From positions 1-64,000 of IMG/VR virus record IMGVR_UViG_3300020156_000002: a DNA stretch of 64,000 nucleotides; one strand, 5' to 3'. The position numbers and the translations under genes are program-made. The stretch is from a virus. Every line of letters starts with the position of its first letter. The stretch's first letter is position 1. Below are positions 14,609 to 22,503 of this stretch, piece by piece. The notes under the pieces are model-generated. The model worked only from the letters and a program-made list of their open reading frames with translations, ran no database searches and was not told where the DNA came from.

Positions 14609-14776
14609 GTGTGTGATAATAATAAACATATTGAATTTGATGACTTATATTCCGGATGGCACAATAAAAGATATTTAAAACAGTGTTATTATAATCTTGA
14701 AGAAAAGGCTGATAATGGTGGTTTAACAGAAGACGAATGGAAACTAATTATAAATTATATTAAACAGAAAGGATAG
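14609..14776 (+). CDS. Hypothetical protein (55 aa), uncertain start
   Basis: The frame reads HIEFDDLYSGWHNKRYLKQC... and ends GGLTEDEWKLIINYIKQKG at TAG 14776; it is clearly protein-like. The only canonical start is GTG 14609, which lacks a Shine-Dalgarno, so the gene may be 5'-truncated or use a non-AUG start. Confidence 0.5.
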   Translation: MCDNNKHIEFDDLYSGWHNKRYLKQCYYNLEEKADNGGLTEDEWKLIINYIKQKG

Positions 14777-14784
14777 TGATTGAA

Positions 14785-14967
14785 ATGTATTTTTTAGAAA
14801 GAAAAGAAAGATATTCAATGTCAAATGTTTTAGGAAATCATTCGATGCCAGTAGACACATACAGATGGGAAGCGGTTGCAACTTGTGAAGACAAAGAACC
14901 ATTAGAAGAAATATTAAAAGATATGGATAAACAGACACATAGAATAACAAGTAATATGGTACAGTAA
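14785..14967 (+). CDS. Hypothetical protein (60 aa)
   Basis: ATG 14785 follows AGAAAGGATAGTGATTGAA. A GTG at 14776 overlaps the preceding stop and is too close to the Shine-Dalgarno. The product starts MYFLERKERYSMSNVLGNHS. Family unknown. Confidence 0.65.
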   Translation: MYFLERKERYSMSNVLGNHSMPVDTYRWEAVATCEDKEPLEEILKDMDKQTHRITSNMVQ

Positions 14968-14999
14968 ATAAATTACTTGTTTGGTAGGGAGGTTAGATT

Positions 15000-15182
15000 A
15001 TGTGTGGTAATTGCAGATATACAACAACAAGTGGTAGAAAGATTATTTGTATGAATGAAAATTCAGATGATTATAGTAAGGTTGTAAGCAAAATATCTGT
15101 TTGTGATAATTTTGAACCAGATTATACAATGAAAGATACACTAGAAAATTTCTCAGATAATGAGAAACCTATAAAATACTAA
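15000..15182 (+). CDS. Small Cys-rich protein (60 aa)
   Basis: ATG 15000 after AGGGAGG. Cysteines at positions 2, 5, 17 and 35 (MCGNC, IICMN, SVCDNFEP) could coordinate one metal ion. It has the 'C-D-N-F' ending seen in several small phage Cys proteins here (compare 18271-18453). Function unknown. Confidence 0.7.
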   Translation: MCGNCRYTTTSGRKIICMNENSDDYSKVVSKISVCDNFEPDYTMKDTLENFSDNEKPIKY

Positions 15183-15210
15183 ATTGGATCTGATTTGAAA
15201 GGAGTATAAT

Positions 15211-15477
15211 ATGAATTATTTTAAAGTGAGTATATATCCAGATGGCAAAGTAAGCAAAGAACAAATAACAGAAGAAGAGACACGAGGCTATCTTGGTGCA
15301 GGAATCTATTATTGCGGATGTAAGGATAAACATTATAATTTTTTCATAGACAGAGAAGATAAGATACAAAAGATATATGATAAATATATAACTAGTAAAA
15401 TCAAAGAATATAATAATGAAATTAAACGATTGCAAAAAGCTGTAAGTCTGTTTGAAAAGATGAAAACAGCAATATAA
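15211..15477 (+). CDS. Hypothetical protein (88 aa)
   Basis: ATG 15211 after AAAGGAG. N-terminal 'MNYFKVSIYPDGKVSKEQIT' and a CGC motif in the middle; the C-terminal 30 residues form a charged helix (EIKRLQKAVSLFEKMKTA) that could be a coiled coil. Family unknown. Confidence 0.7.
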   Translation: MNYFKVSIYPDGKVSKEQITEEETRGYLGAGIYYCGCKDKHYNFFIDREDKIQKIYDKYITSKIKEYNNEIKRLQKAVSLFEKMKTAI

Positions 15478-15520
15478 CAAGATAAATTCGGAATTCTAAT
15501 CAAAGAAAGGAATTAAAAGT

Positions 15521-15697
15521 ATGGATCAAAAATATTATGCTATAGCTAGTACGAATGAGTTTGGTTTATCAAGAGGAAAAGAATATATAGTTGAATCTGT
15601 TAGTATTGGTTCAGTATATGTATATGGAATTAACGGTGATTATTTAACATATTGTCGTAAAGATAGTTTTGATAACTGGAGAAAGATAGAGCAATAA
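15521..15697 (+). CDS. Hypothetical protein (58 aa)
   Basis: ATG 15521 after AAAGGAATTAAAAGT. Beta-rich small protein (GLSRGKEYIVESVSIGSVYV...), resembling short SH3-like barrels. Not assigned. Confidence 0.65.
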   Translation: MDQKYYAIASTNEFGLSRGKEYIVESVSIGSVYVYGINGDYLTYCRKDSFDNWRKIEQ

Positions 15698-15736
15698 AGT
15701 CCACATCAATCAGTCATTAAATTAGGAGGGTAAAAA

Positions 15737-15982
15737 ATGATTAGAACAATACAAGAAATTAAATTAAATGAAACAGAAAGATACAAGAAGTTTCTAGCAC
15801 TAAAAATAATAGGCATAACAGTGAAAACATATAAATCATTAAACAGAGAAAAGTTGGTGATATCAGTAGATGGAAATCCAGATATAGACAAATGTATTGA
15901 CAATACATTCAATAATGTGGATGATATATTAAGAGCATTTAGTGATGAATTAAGAAAACAAAATATTAAAATCGCAGCATAA
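15737..15982 (+). CDS. Hypothetical protein (81 aa)
   Basis: ATG 15737 after AGGAGGG. Mixed alpha/beta, starting MIRTIQEIKLNETERYKKFL. No family recognised. It is followed 16 nt later by a membrane peptide gene. Confidence 0.7.
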   Translation: MIRTIQEIKLNETERYKKFLALKIIGITVKTYKSLNREKLVISVDGNPDIDKCIDNTFNNVDDILRAFSDELRKQNIKIAA

Positions 15983-15998
15983 GGATGGTGAATGTTAT

Positions 15999-16148
15999 AT
16001 GGGAATAGTTCTAGCAATAATCGGATTGATTTTATTATGGGGAATCAGAAGCCACAACATTAATGCCAATATAAAAAGATTGGACAACGATCCGTATAAT
16101 TCAGTCAAATCAGATAAATGGAAGAAAGAGCATGGAACATTAAAATGA
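15999..16148 (+). CDS. Small membrane-anchored protein (49 aa)
   Basis: ATG 15999 follows AAGGATGGTG. The first 15 residues (MGIVLAIIGLILLWG) are a hydrophobic segment, followed by a basic, charged tail. It predicts a single-pass membrane peptide. Role unknown. Confidence 0.65.
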   Translation: MGIVLAIIGLILLWGIRSHNINANIKRLDNDPYNSVKSDKWKKEHGTLK

Positions 16149-16171
16149 GCAAATAGAAAGGGTGGTTAGGG

Positions 16172-17146
16172 ATGTGTTACAAAGATGAAGACCAGGCAAG
16201 AGCAAAATATAAATTGGAAGAAAAAATAAAAGATATGCCAAAATTCATTAAAGATTATTTTAAAACTTTAAGTAGTAATAAGTCAAAATTAACATATTGG
16301 AGCACAATAAGACTATTTTTTGAATGGCTTATAGATAAAAAAATAATAAATAAACCGCTTGAAGGGATTATGCCTGAAGATTTGGTTATAGTAACACATT
16401 TTGATTTAGTAGATTATTTAGAAGGTATAAAAGCAAGTCCAGATACAATTATAACAAAAATGAATCTAATTCGTAGTTTTTGGAGTTATTTAATTGATAA
16501 TGGTTATTCTCAAAAAAATATTGTTACTAAAAAAGTAATACAAAAATTTAAAGTAGAAAAAATGGATAAAGATATTGAGTTACCAACAGATGAACAATTA
16601 CAATCTGTGTTGAATAATCTTGAATCAATTAAAAGTGAAATTATTTCTATAAGAAATATTTCTATAGCAAAGCTTTTCATTGGAACGGCAATGAGATTAA
16701 GCGAATTAGTTGGCTTAGACATAGACGATTTGCATTTTGAAAGAGAAATACCAGAAATAACAATTTGGGCAAAAGGCAAAAAAAGAAGTAGAGATGTGGT
16801 AGTTAGTCAATCGGCTATAGATGCTATTAATGATTATTTAATTATTAGAAATTCATATCCAGAGCTAAAACATTTAAAGCCTCTGTTTTTGTCGGAGCAT
16901 AAGGATGACGATGGCAATAATAAAAGAATAAGTGTAAGTACAGTAGAAAAGTTTTTTGATAAATATAGCAATGGTCAAATACATCCTCATAAATTAAGAG
17001 ATTATGCCGCAACTAAAATGTATGAAAGTAATCATGATATTGTCGGAGTAAGTGAGCAACTTGGACATAGTGATATAAATATAACAAGAAAACGTTATGT
17101 TAAGGCTAATAAAAATAATATGTTTACAGCACTAAATAGTTTCTAG
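16172..17146 (+). CDS. Tyrosine recombinase (phage integrase/Xer family)
   Basis: 324 residues with an N-terminal SAM-like core-binding domain (about 20-115) and a C-terminal catalytic domain. Catalytic residues are present: R175 (GTAMRLSELVG), the beta-hairpin lysine at 201-204 (AKGKKRSRD), H273-x2-R276 (HPHKLRDYAA), H299 (LGHSDI) and the nucleophile Y309 (RKRYV). ATG 16172 follows AAAGGGTGG. It could integrate the phage or resolve genome dimers like XerC/D; no attachment site or excisionase was recognised. The next gene is a Cro/C1-type regulator, a common lysogeny-module neighbour. Confidence 0.92.
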   Translation: MCYKDEDQARAKYKLEEKIKDMPKFIKDYFKTLSSNKSKLTYWSTIRLFFEWLIDKKIINKPLEGIMPEDLVIVTHFDLVDYLEGIKASPDTIITKMNLIRSFWSYLIDNGYSQKNIVTKKVIQKFKVEKMDKDIELPTDEQLQSVLNNLESIKSEIISIRNISIAKLFIGTAMRLSELVGLDIDDLHFEREIPEITIWAKGKKRSRDVVVSQSAIDAINDYLIIRNSYPELKHLKPLFLSEHKDDDGNNKRISVSTVEKFFDKYSNGQIHPHKLRDYAATKMYESNHDIVGVSEQLGHSDINITRKRYVKANKNNMFTALNSF

Positions 17147-17199
17147 CATTGTAATACGTTAATTAGTATAGTAAAATTATAGAAAAGGGGTTGGTTAAA

Positions 17200-17400
17200 A
17201 TGAATAAGTTAAAATATTATCGAAAAATAAGTGAACTATCACAACCTGCACTTGCAGAGAAAAGCGGAGTAAAGTTATATACGATACAGAAATTAGAGAC
17301 TGGTGCAAATAATTTGAATGAAGCACATATGCGTAATGGTTATTTGCTTGCAAAGGCTTTAGGGATTAATATGGAAGATTTATTGGATTTGGAGGATTAA
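17200..17400 (+). CDS. Cro/C1-type helix-turn-helix regulator (66 aa)
   Basis: ATG 17200 after AAAAGGGG. The fold is classic XRE: MNKLKYYRKISELSQPALAE, then the recognition helix region VKLYTIQKLETG and NLNEAHMRNGYLLAKALGIN. It is almost only the DNA-binding domain, so Cro-like. It lies 53 bp after the recombinase and 1 bp before the next gene. It likely regulates a lysogeny or early promoter. Confidence 0.85.
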   Translation: MNKLKYYRKISELSQPALAEKSGVKLYTIQKLETGANNLNEAHMRNGYLLAKALGINMEDLLDLED

Positions 17401-17401
17401 T

Positions 17402-17542
17402 ATGAAGGGTTACAAAGATTGTTTAGCTTGTGGTGCATCTATGAGTGAAGAAGGAAAAGATGAGGAAGACGATAAATTATGGTGCACAGAAAAAGAGTGC
17501 TATGTTAATGAAAACTATTGTTGTGAAGAATTTCGTAGATAA
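17402..17542 (+). CDS. Small Cys-rich protein (46 aa)
   Basis: ATG 17402 is directly after the regulator stop (GGAGGATTAATATG). Six cysteines, including CLAC near the N-terminus and YCCEEFRR at the end, with an acidic centre. Probably a small zinc-binding protein. Function unknown. Confidence 0.65.
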   Translation: MKGYKDCLACGASMSEEGKDEEDDKLWCTEKECYVNENYCCEEFRR

Positions 17543-17584
17543 AGATTGAACAGAGATTTGGTAGTGAATGGAGGATGTAAGTAT

Positions 17585-17926
17585 ATGAGTGAACTTAGTG
17601 TAAAAGTTGGTGATAAAGTTTATTATGAATATGGATATTCTTATAACAGAGTAGAAAGAATAACAACCGTTACTAATGTAACCCCTACTGGAAGAATAAA
17701 AGTAGAATGTAGCAATTCTCAGTTTGATAAATATGGAAGGGAAATGGGTAAACATGACCGTTGGTCTAGTAATGCTACTATTTCAAAAGCTACAGATGAA
17801 ATTATTCAAAAAGTTACTGAAAGAAATACAATTGAGCGATGTCTTGATGAAATTAGAAAGTTAAGCGAGAAATCATTAGATTATAATAAAGCAAAAAAGA
17901 TCCTAGAAATTTTAGAAATAAATTAA
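17585..17926 (+). CDS. Hypothetical protein (113 aa)
   Basis: ATG 17585 follows GGAGGATGTAAGTAT. The N-terminus (SVKVGDKVYYEYGYSYNRVE...) resembles small barrel domains, and the C-terminal 40 residues are helical. No family recognised. Confidence 0.7.
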   Translation: MSELSVKVGDKVYYEYGYSYNRVERITTVTNVTPTGRIKVECSNSQFDKYGREMGKHDRWSSNATISKATDEIIQKVTERNTIERCLDEIRKLSEKSLDYNKAKKILEILEIN

Positions 17927-17962
17927 CACCAAAACATTATTTGGTATTGAAAGGGAAAAATT

Positions 17963-18220
17963 ATGGAGAAAAATATAACTGAATTATTAGGTATTACTTT
18001 ATTTGAAAGCGATGAATATGTTGATGTTTTAGAGGATTGCACTCAATATACTAATGTTTGCTGGTATTTAGATGATATGAAAAAATTTGATGGTATGGTA
18101 ATTGCATTATTTTTTGACGGTAGATTGCAAATTTATAACTCGGAAAATGAAATAGTACTTGATGGTAGTCTAATGGATTCATCTGATTTTAAGAAAAGAA
18201 TGTACGATTTAGTTAGATAA
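17963..18220 (+). CDS. Hypothetical acidic protein (85 aa)
   Basis: ATG 17963 after AAAGGGAAAAATT. Acidic, beta-rich, with 'MVIALFFDGRLQIYNSENE'. No family recognised. Confidence 0.7.
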   Translation: MEKNITELLGITLFESDEYVDVLEDCTQYTNVCWYLDDMKKFDGMVIALFFDGRLQIYNSENEIVLDGSLMDSSDFKKRMYDLVR

Positions 18221-18270
18221 CACGATAAAAAACGATTTTGATTGGAAGATTTGAAAGGAGATTGAATAAT

Positions 18271-18453
18271 ATGAATGATGGTATGAGAATAAATGAACCA
18301 TTAGACTCAGGAAATTGCAATGAATGTTTACACTGTATTAAAGTAAAACGAACATTAAAATGTGATCAGATTACAAAGAGCGAAAAATATGTTTCATGTA
18401 GAGAAATAAGAGTATGTGGAAATTATAAAAAAGCTGTGGAAATAGGAGGATAA
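18271..18453 (+). CDS. Small Cys-rich protein (60 aa)
   Basis: ATG 18271 after AAAGGAGATTGAATAAT; an upstream in-frame start at 18238 has no ribosome binding site. Pattern C-N-E-C-L-H-C, LKCDQ, VSCRE, RVCGNY: probably a zinc site. It resembles the protein at 15000. The stop overlaps the AGGAGG of the next gene. Confidence 0.7.
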   Translation: MNDGMRINEPLDSGNCNECLHCIKVKRTLKCDQITKSEKYVSCREIRVCGNYKKAVEIGG

Positions 18454-18455
18454 AT

Positions 18456-18779
18456 ATGAGAGCAAATAATGTAAAAATATCTATGGAAATACCAGTACCA
18501 TTTAATAATACTGATGATAATGGTGTAATGTATTCTGATAGGGCATTTAAAGATGCTTGTGAAGACGCAGTAGGTCAACCAATAGAAATAATTAATAATG
18601 ACGGATCAAGTACCGTAGTTGGAGTTGCAACAGAAATATACTATGTCACAGATGAAGTAAACGGAGATTACATTAGGGTAAATGGTAGTTTATTTTATGG
18701 AGGAACAAGTGAACAGGTAAGTATAAATAAAGGAATGGTAACCGATGTAAGACTTAATAGTTTTGGGGTAACAGCATAG
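18456..18779 (+). CDS. Hypothetical phage protein (107 aa)
   Basis: ATG 18456 after AGGAGG. Reads MRANNVKISMEIPVPFNNTD..., then 'NGVMYSDRAFKDACEDAVGQ' and 'TSEQVSINKGMVTDV'. The 'D-xx-G-x-xYS-x-xAF' start resembles the beginning of prohead-protease-like proteins, but the catalytic region is missing and the neighbours are not structural. Unassigned. Confidence 0.7.
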   Translation: MRANNVKISMEIPVPFNNTDDNGVMYSDRAFKDACEDAVGQPIEIINNDGSSTVVGVATEIYYVTDEVNGDYIRVNGSLFYGGTSEQVSINKGMVTDVRLNSFGVTA

Positions 18780-18822
18780 AACTTAAAATTGATAGGCTTA
18801 CATAGCCGGAAAGAGAATTAAG

Positions 18823-19515
18823 ATGAGTGAATATAAAAAAGAAAAGACACAATTAGGAGAAAAGACGACACATCCTTCGTATGGTATGTTATCTTTTAGT
18901 AGGAGGACGGGTGGTAAAACTCCTCTTTTTGGAAGTAGTATAGAACATAGTGATACGATAGCAATGACTCTACGACATGGAGAGATTACAAGAGGTCTTA
19001 ATACTGATTGGTACTATGGAGATAAAACAATTGCAGAAGTTGAAATGAGTTATTCGCAATTTGCAGAATGTATTACATCTATGAATATGGGTTCAGGCGT
19101 TCCAGTTACAATTCGTTGGACTGAAAAAGATGGTAGAATAACACCATGTGATTTTGTTAATAAAAAAGAACAGTTTCAAAATGAATTAAAAGAAAGATTA
19201 GACGAAGCAAATGAAATATCAAAAAGTTTAGCAAAAGAGGTGTCCGAAATATTTGATAAAAAGACATTAAATAAATCTGATAAGCAAGAGATTATGAATA
19301 AAATTAATCACATGATCGCACAAGTTAGTTCTAATGTATCATTTACTTATGATTGTTTTAATGAACAAATGGATAAGACCGTTGCGGAAGCAAAAGGAGA
19401 AATCGAAGCATTTTGTCAGAACAAAATAAATTCAATTGCTCAATCTACATTAGTTGAACATAGAGATGATTTATTACTACTTGAAAATCCAGTAGATATT
19501 GATATGATAGTGTAA
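18823..19515 (+). CDS. Conserved phage protein of unknown function (230 aa)
   Basis: ATG 18823 follows GGAAAGAGAATTAAG; a GGCT...AGCC mini-hairpin (18795-18807) is just upstream. The N-terminal domain carries the strongly patterned stretch HPSYGMLSFSRRTGG, ...TLRHGEI..., DWYYGDKTIAEVEMS and ITSMNMGSGVPVTI, which I recognise as recurring in unrelated phages without a known role. Residues 110-215 are helical and likely coiled-coil. No catalytic motif. Confidence 0.75.
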   Translation: MSEYKKEKTQLGEKTTHPSYGMLSFSRRTGGKTPLFGSSIEHSDTIAMTLRHGEITRGLNTDWYYGDKTIAEVEMSYSQFAECITSMNMGSGVPVTIRWTEKDGRITPCDFVNKKEQFQNELKERLDEANEISKSLAKEVSEIFDKKTLNKSDKQEIMNKINHMIAQVSSNVSFTYDCFNEQMDKTVAEAKGEIEAFCQNKINSIAQSTLVEHRDDLLLLENPVDIDMIV

Positions 19516-19560
19516 ATCAAACGAGAATTTGAGAAGTTCTTTTGAAAGGAGATTATTATA

Positions 19561-19719
19561 ATGTGTATACCTAAAAAGATTAGAGTATGGATTGAAATGC
19601 CAAGCGATGATTATATAGTAGATGTTCCTGAATGGGTTAAAACAGTAGAAGACTTAGAACAATTTGCAGATGATGTGGCAAATAGAGATTGTTCTTCTGG
19701 ATATGAAGAAGTCGAATAG
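19561..19719 (+). CDS. Hypothetical acidic protein (52 aa)
   Basis: ATG 19561 after AAAGGAGATTATTATA. Reads MCIPKKIRVWIEMPSDDYIV... and is acidic overall. Family unknown. Confidence 0.65.
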   Translation: MCIPKKIRVWIEMPSDDYIVDVPEWVKTVEDLEQFADDVANRDCSSGYEEVE

Positions 19720-19753
19720 AACTAGATATTTATCGAATATTTGAAAGGATAAT

Positions 19754-20224
19754 ATGAACATTATAAACAAGGCAACATATTTCACTGATAATCAATTGGA
19801 AAGAATAATTGAATTAACAAAGTTGAATTGTAAACCAGATAATTTGATAATATGTGAAAATAGATCAGACGTGTTGAAGAGTTTCAAAAATATAAATCTA
19901 ATTAGATATCTTGCACACTTTTTTGATCTGTTTATATGGTTAGGTAAAGTAGAGGGTTTGTGCCATCCACATTTCAATTCGGTAATAATGATTTTTGTTT
20001 ACTCGCAAAACGATGACGGAGATGATATACTATCAAAACAGTTATATTCTTTACACGCATTATCACATGAATTGAGGCACCTGTGGCAAATAAAAAATGA
20101 ATTTAAAGGCAATAGAGAAGATGATGCTGATGGGTTTGCTACTAAATTTGTAAATAGCAAGAGTAAAAAGATAGCTAAAATAATGGGTTGGGAAGACGAA
20201 TGGGGAATTGAGGAAGAAGACTGA
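19754..20224 (+). CDS. Zincin-like metallopeptidase-fold protein (156 aa)
   Basis: ATG 19754 after GAAAGGATAAT. The motif LSHELRHLWQ (HExRH, an HExxH variant) at about residues 98-107 is followed by GNREDDADGFATKFV, where an acidic residue can be the third zinc ligand as in gluzincin-type peptidases. Only 156 residues long, so a minimal domain. The target is unknown; small zincins next to Cro-type regulators sometimes process repressors (ImmA-like), which is one possible role here. Confidence 0.65.
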   Translation: MNIINKATYFTDNQLERIIELTKLNCKPDNLIICENRSDVLKSFKNINLIRYLAHFFDLFIWLGKVEGLCHPHFNSVIMIFVYSQNDDGDDILSKQLYSLHALSHELRHLWQIKNEFKGNREDDADGFATKFVNSKSKKIAKIMGWEDEWGIEEED

Positions 20225-20269
20225 TTATAAAACATGAATATGATATGGATTTCGAAAGGAGACGTCTTA

Positions 20270-20440
20270 ATGAATAAAGTAAATCCCTGTAGATTATATG
20301 TTAAAATAGACGGAGGAGAATTACGAATTATAACAGGTTTTAGAACAGAATTAGATTGTATTAAAATATGGTTTAGAAATGATAAATCAGAGGTGTTTTC
20401 ACTTGAAAGAGTTGAGATATTTGAAAAGACAACCAATTAA
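20270..20440 (+). CDS. Hypothetical protein (56 aa)
   Basis: ATG 20270 after AAAGGAGACGTCTTA; an earlier ATG at 20234 has no ribosome binding site. Starts MNKVNPCRLYVKIDGGELRI; beta-rich. Family unknown. Confidence 0.65.
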   Translation: MNKVNPCRLYVKIDGGELRIITGFRTELDCIKIWFRNDKSEVFSLERVEIFEKTTN

Positions 20441-20472
20441 ACGATTGGTACGATTTTTAGAAAGGAGATATA

Positions 20473-20715
20473 ATGAATAAAATCAAGTATAATCGGTTCA
20501 TTACTACAAAACAAATAGATAATATTCTGGTTGAAAAATATCCAGAAAAGATTTGTCCTGATTGCAAACAAAATAAATTATATGCGGGATGCATTGAAAG
20601 TCAATTTGATGATAAATCAGAGGAAGACATTGTGTTATCATTTCAAGTATTTTGTAATGGCTGCGGACATTTAGTTGGAGCATGGGATAATACTAATAGA
20701 CAAAGATTTATTTAA
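20473..20715 (+). CDS. Zinc-ribbon-like protein (80 aa)
   Basis: ATG 20473 after AAAGGAGATATA. Two knuckles, CPDC (about 33-36) and CNGCGH (about 63-68), plus an intermediate cysteine, fit a small zinc ribbon. It may bind nucleic acid or a protein partner. Not assigned to a family. Confidence 0.7.
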   Translation: MNKIKYNRFITTKQIDNILVEKYPEKICPDCKQNKLYAGCIESQFDDKSEEDIVLSFQVFCNGCGHLVGAWDNTNRQRFI

Positions 20716-20751
20716 TCAATGAGATAAATTTTTAATATAAGGATGGTAACA

Positions 20752-20955
20752 ATGACTAAGTATGCCGAAGAATTTTGCGATGTAGACGGATATAGATGCT
20801 TAATGCCAATTGAATACGAAATGATAAAAGATAGTGTTGGAAAGAAAACATACAAGAAATCACATTGTAATTGCCATAATGTAAGAGAGGGCAAATGTGA
20901 CAGGAATGAAAGCTGTCAGCACTTTCTGGCGGCAGATGAAATTATTATTGAATAG
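20752..20955 (+). CDS. Small Cys/His-rich protein (67 aa)
   Basis: The ATG at 20752 is better spaced from AAGGATGG than the one at 20743, which overlaps it. Cysteines and histidines at the end (SHCNCHNVREGKCDRNESCQ, HF) suggest metal binding. Function unknown. Confidence 0.65.
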   Translation: MTKYAEEFCDVDGYRCLMPIEYEMIKDSVGKKTYKKSHCNCHNVREGKCDRNESCQHFLAADEIIIE

Positions 20956-20966
20956 GGAGGAGTTAC

Positions 20967-21263
20967 ATGGATGTAAAGAATATTATTGCAACTGAATTAA
21001 ATAAAGGCGAATATATAAAGTTTAATAATGTGAATGAAGTTAATTATATTATTGATATTTTAAAACATAAATATCCAGATATTTTACAAAGTCAAATGAA
21101 CATACCGGCTCACAAACACCGAGTTGATATGATAAAGAAAAATCAAGAATGTGGAGCCATGGTACTTATATCGCCTGACTGGATAGAAGACAGAGTGTTT
21201 GAAATAGAAATAGGAAGTTATGTACCTGATAAAACAGTGGATTTTTCAGATGTAGTTTTTTAA
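20967..21263 (+). CDS. Hypothetical protein (98 aa)
   Basis: ATG 20967 after AGGGAGGAG. Mixed alpha/beta (MDVKNIIATELNKGEYIKFN...). No family recognised. Confidence 0.7.
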   Translation: MDVKNIIATELNKGEYIKFNNVNEVNYIIDILKHKYPDILQSQMNIPAHKHRVDMIKKNQECGAMVLISPDWIEDRVFEIEIGSYVPDKTVDFSDVVF

Positions 21264-21304
21264 ATAAATGAATCATTTGAAATGGTTTTTAGAAAGGAGT
21301 AATT

Positions 21305-21466
21305 ATGGATATTGAATTATATTTAGAACAAGCACAAAAAACTGGCTATTGTATTATGAATGAAGTCGATTTTGTGGTACTACCATTAGATGTATATAAA
21401 AAGTTACTTGATGAAACTGACGGAAAAGCTAGAGAAATTCTAAAAGATTATAATAATAAAAAATAA
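21305..21466 (+). CDS. Small hypothetical protein (53 aa)
   Basis: ATG 21305 after AAAGGAGTAATT. Reads MDIELYLEQAQKTGYCIMNE, helical. The pattern 'FVVLPLDVYKKLLDE' resembles Phd-type antitoxin N-termini only loosely. Confidence 0.6.
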   Translation: MDIELYLEQAQKTGYCIMNEVDFVVLPLDVYKKLLDETDGKAREILKDYNNKK

Positions 21467-21510
21467 AACACGATAGGTTGTATAATTTATCTATATAGAA
21501 AGGAGTTAAT

Positions 21511-21693
21511 ATGGAATGGATTAAAATAGAAGCTGGTGAATATTATTCAGAAGATGAAAGATTTCACATACTCCATACGTGGGATAGAATTAATAATTTA
21601 CATTGGAGTTTATGGGACAGAATAAAAAATAGAAACTATGTTGGTGAATCTTTAAAATATTGTAAACAGATAGCTGAAAAGCATTTAGAATGA
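21511..21693 (+). CDS. Hypothetical protein (60 aa)
   Basis: ATG 21511 after AAAGGAGTTAAT. Tryptophan-rich (MEWIKIEAGEYYSEDERFHI..., LHWSLWDRI), typical of small phage DUF proteins with a beta fold. Not assigned. Confidence 0.65.
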   Translation: MEWIKIEAGEYYSEDERFHILHTWDRINNLHWSLWDRIKNRNYVGESLKYCKQIAEKHLE

Positions 21694-21759
21694 CGATTTT
21701 TACTTAGTTTTAATCAAGTAAGTTGAAGATAATAATAAACGAAGAAAGGAAAATAATTA

Positions 21760-22503
21760 TTGAGAATTAATCATTTAGGAGAAATAAGTTATAGTAAAAA
21801 AGGAACACCAATGAAAATTATAAGATATGTCAATACTTCTGATTTAACAATTGAATTTCAAGACGAATATAAAGTACGAAGAGAAACAACTTATGGAAAT
21901 TTCAATAAAGGTCAAGTTAAAAATCCATACGATAGGACGGTTTGTGAGGTTGGATATATTGGAGAAGGTAAATATACAACTGGTGGCAAAGATTATAGAA
22001 CTAAGCAGTATGCAGTATGGGAAGATATGATGTATAGATGTTATAAAGAAAAAGACAGACATTTACATCCAGCATATGAAAATTGTACAGTTTGTGAAGA
22101 GTGGCACAATTATCAGACATTTGGAAAGTGGTATGATGAAAATTTTTATACTGTAAAAGATAGTAGAACACATCTTGACAAAGATATATTGTTTAAAGAT
22201 AATAAACTATATAGTCCGACAACCTGTGTTTTTGTTCCACAAAGAATAAATATGGTATTTATGAAAAAGAATCGTACTGTAGATTCAGATTTGCCAAATG
22301 GAATTCATAGATGTGTAACAGGATTTTCTGCTCAATATATTAATAAAAGTCTTGGAGTTTACAAAACACTAGATGAAGCTTTATTATATTATAACATTGA
22401 GAAACAGTTACATATAAGTAAATTAGCAAACGAATATAAAAATATAATACCACCTGAATTATATAATGCATTAATAAATTGGAATAAACAATTAGTTGCT
22501 TAA
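21760..22503 (+). CDS. HNH/AP2-like homing endonuclease family protein (247 aa), paralogue
   Basis: TTG start after AGAAAGGAAAATAATTA. Same architecture as 11032-11766: VGYIGEGKYTT, WEDMMYRCY, YENCTVCEEWHNYQTFGKWY, HLDKDILFKDNKLYSP and FVPQRINMVF. The two genes are 10 kb apart, share a TTG start, and probably arose from one invader or duplicate insertion. Nuclease activity is inferred from the family. Confidence 0.7.
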   Translation: MRINHLGEISYSKKGTPMKIIRYVNTSDLTIEFQDEYKVRRETTYGNFNKGQVKNPYDRTVCEVGYIGEGKYTTGGKDYRTKQYAVWEDMMYRCYKEKDRHLHPAYENCTVCEEWHNYQTFGKWYDENFYTVKDSRTHLDKDILFKDNKLYSPTTCVFVPQRINMVFMKKNRTVDSDLPNGIHRCVTGFSAQYINKSLGVYKTLDEALLYYNIEKQLHISKLANEYKNIIPPELYNALINWNKQLVA

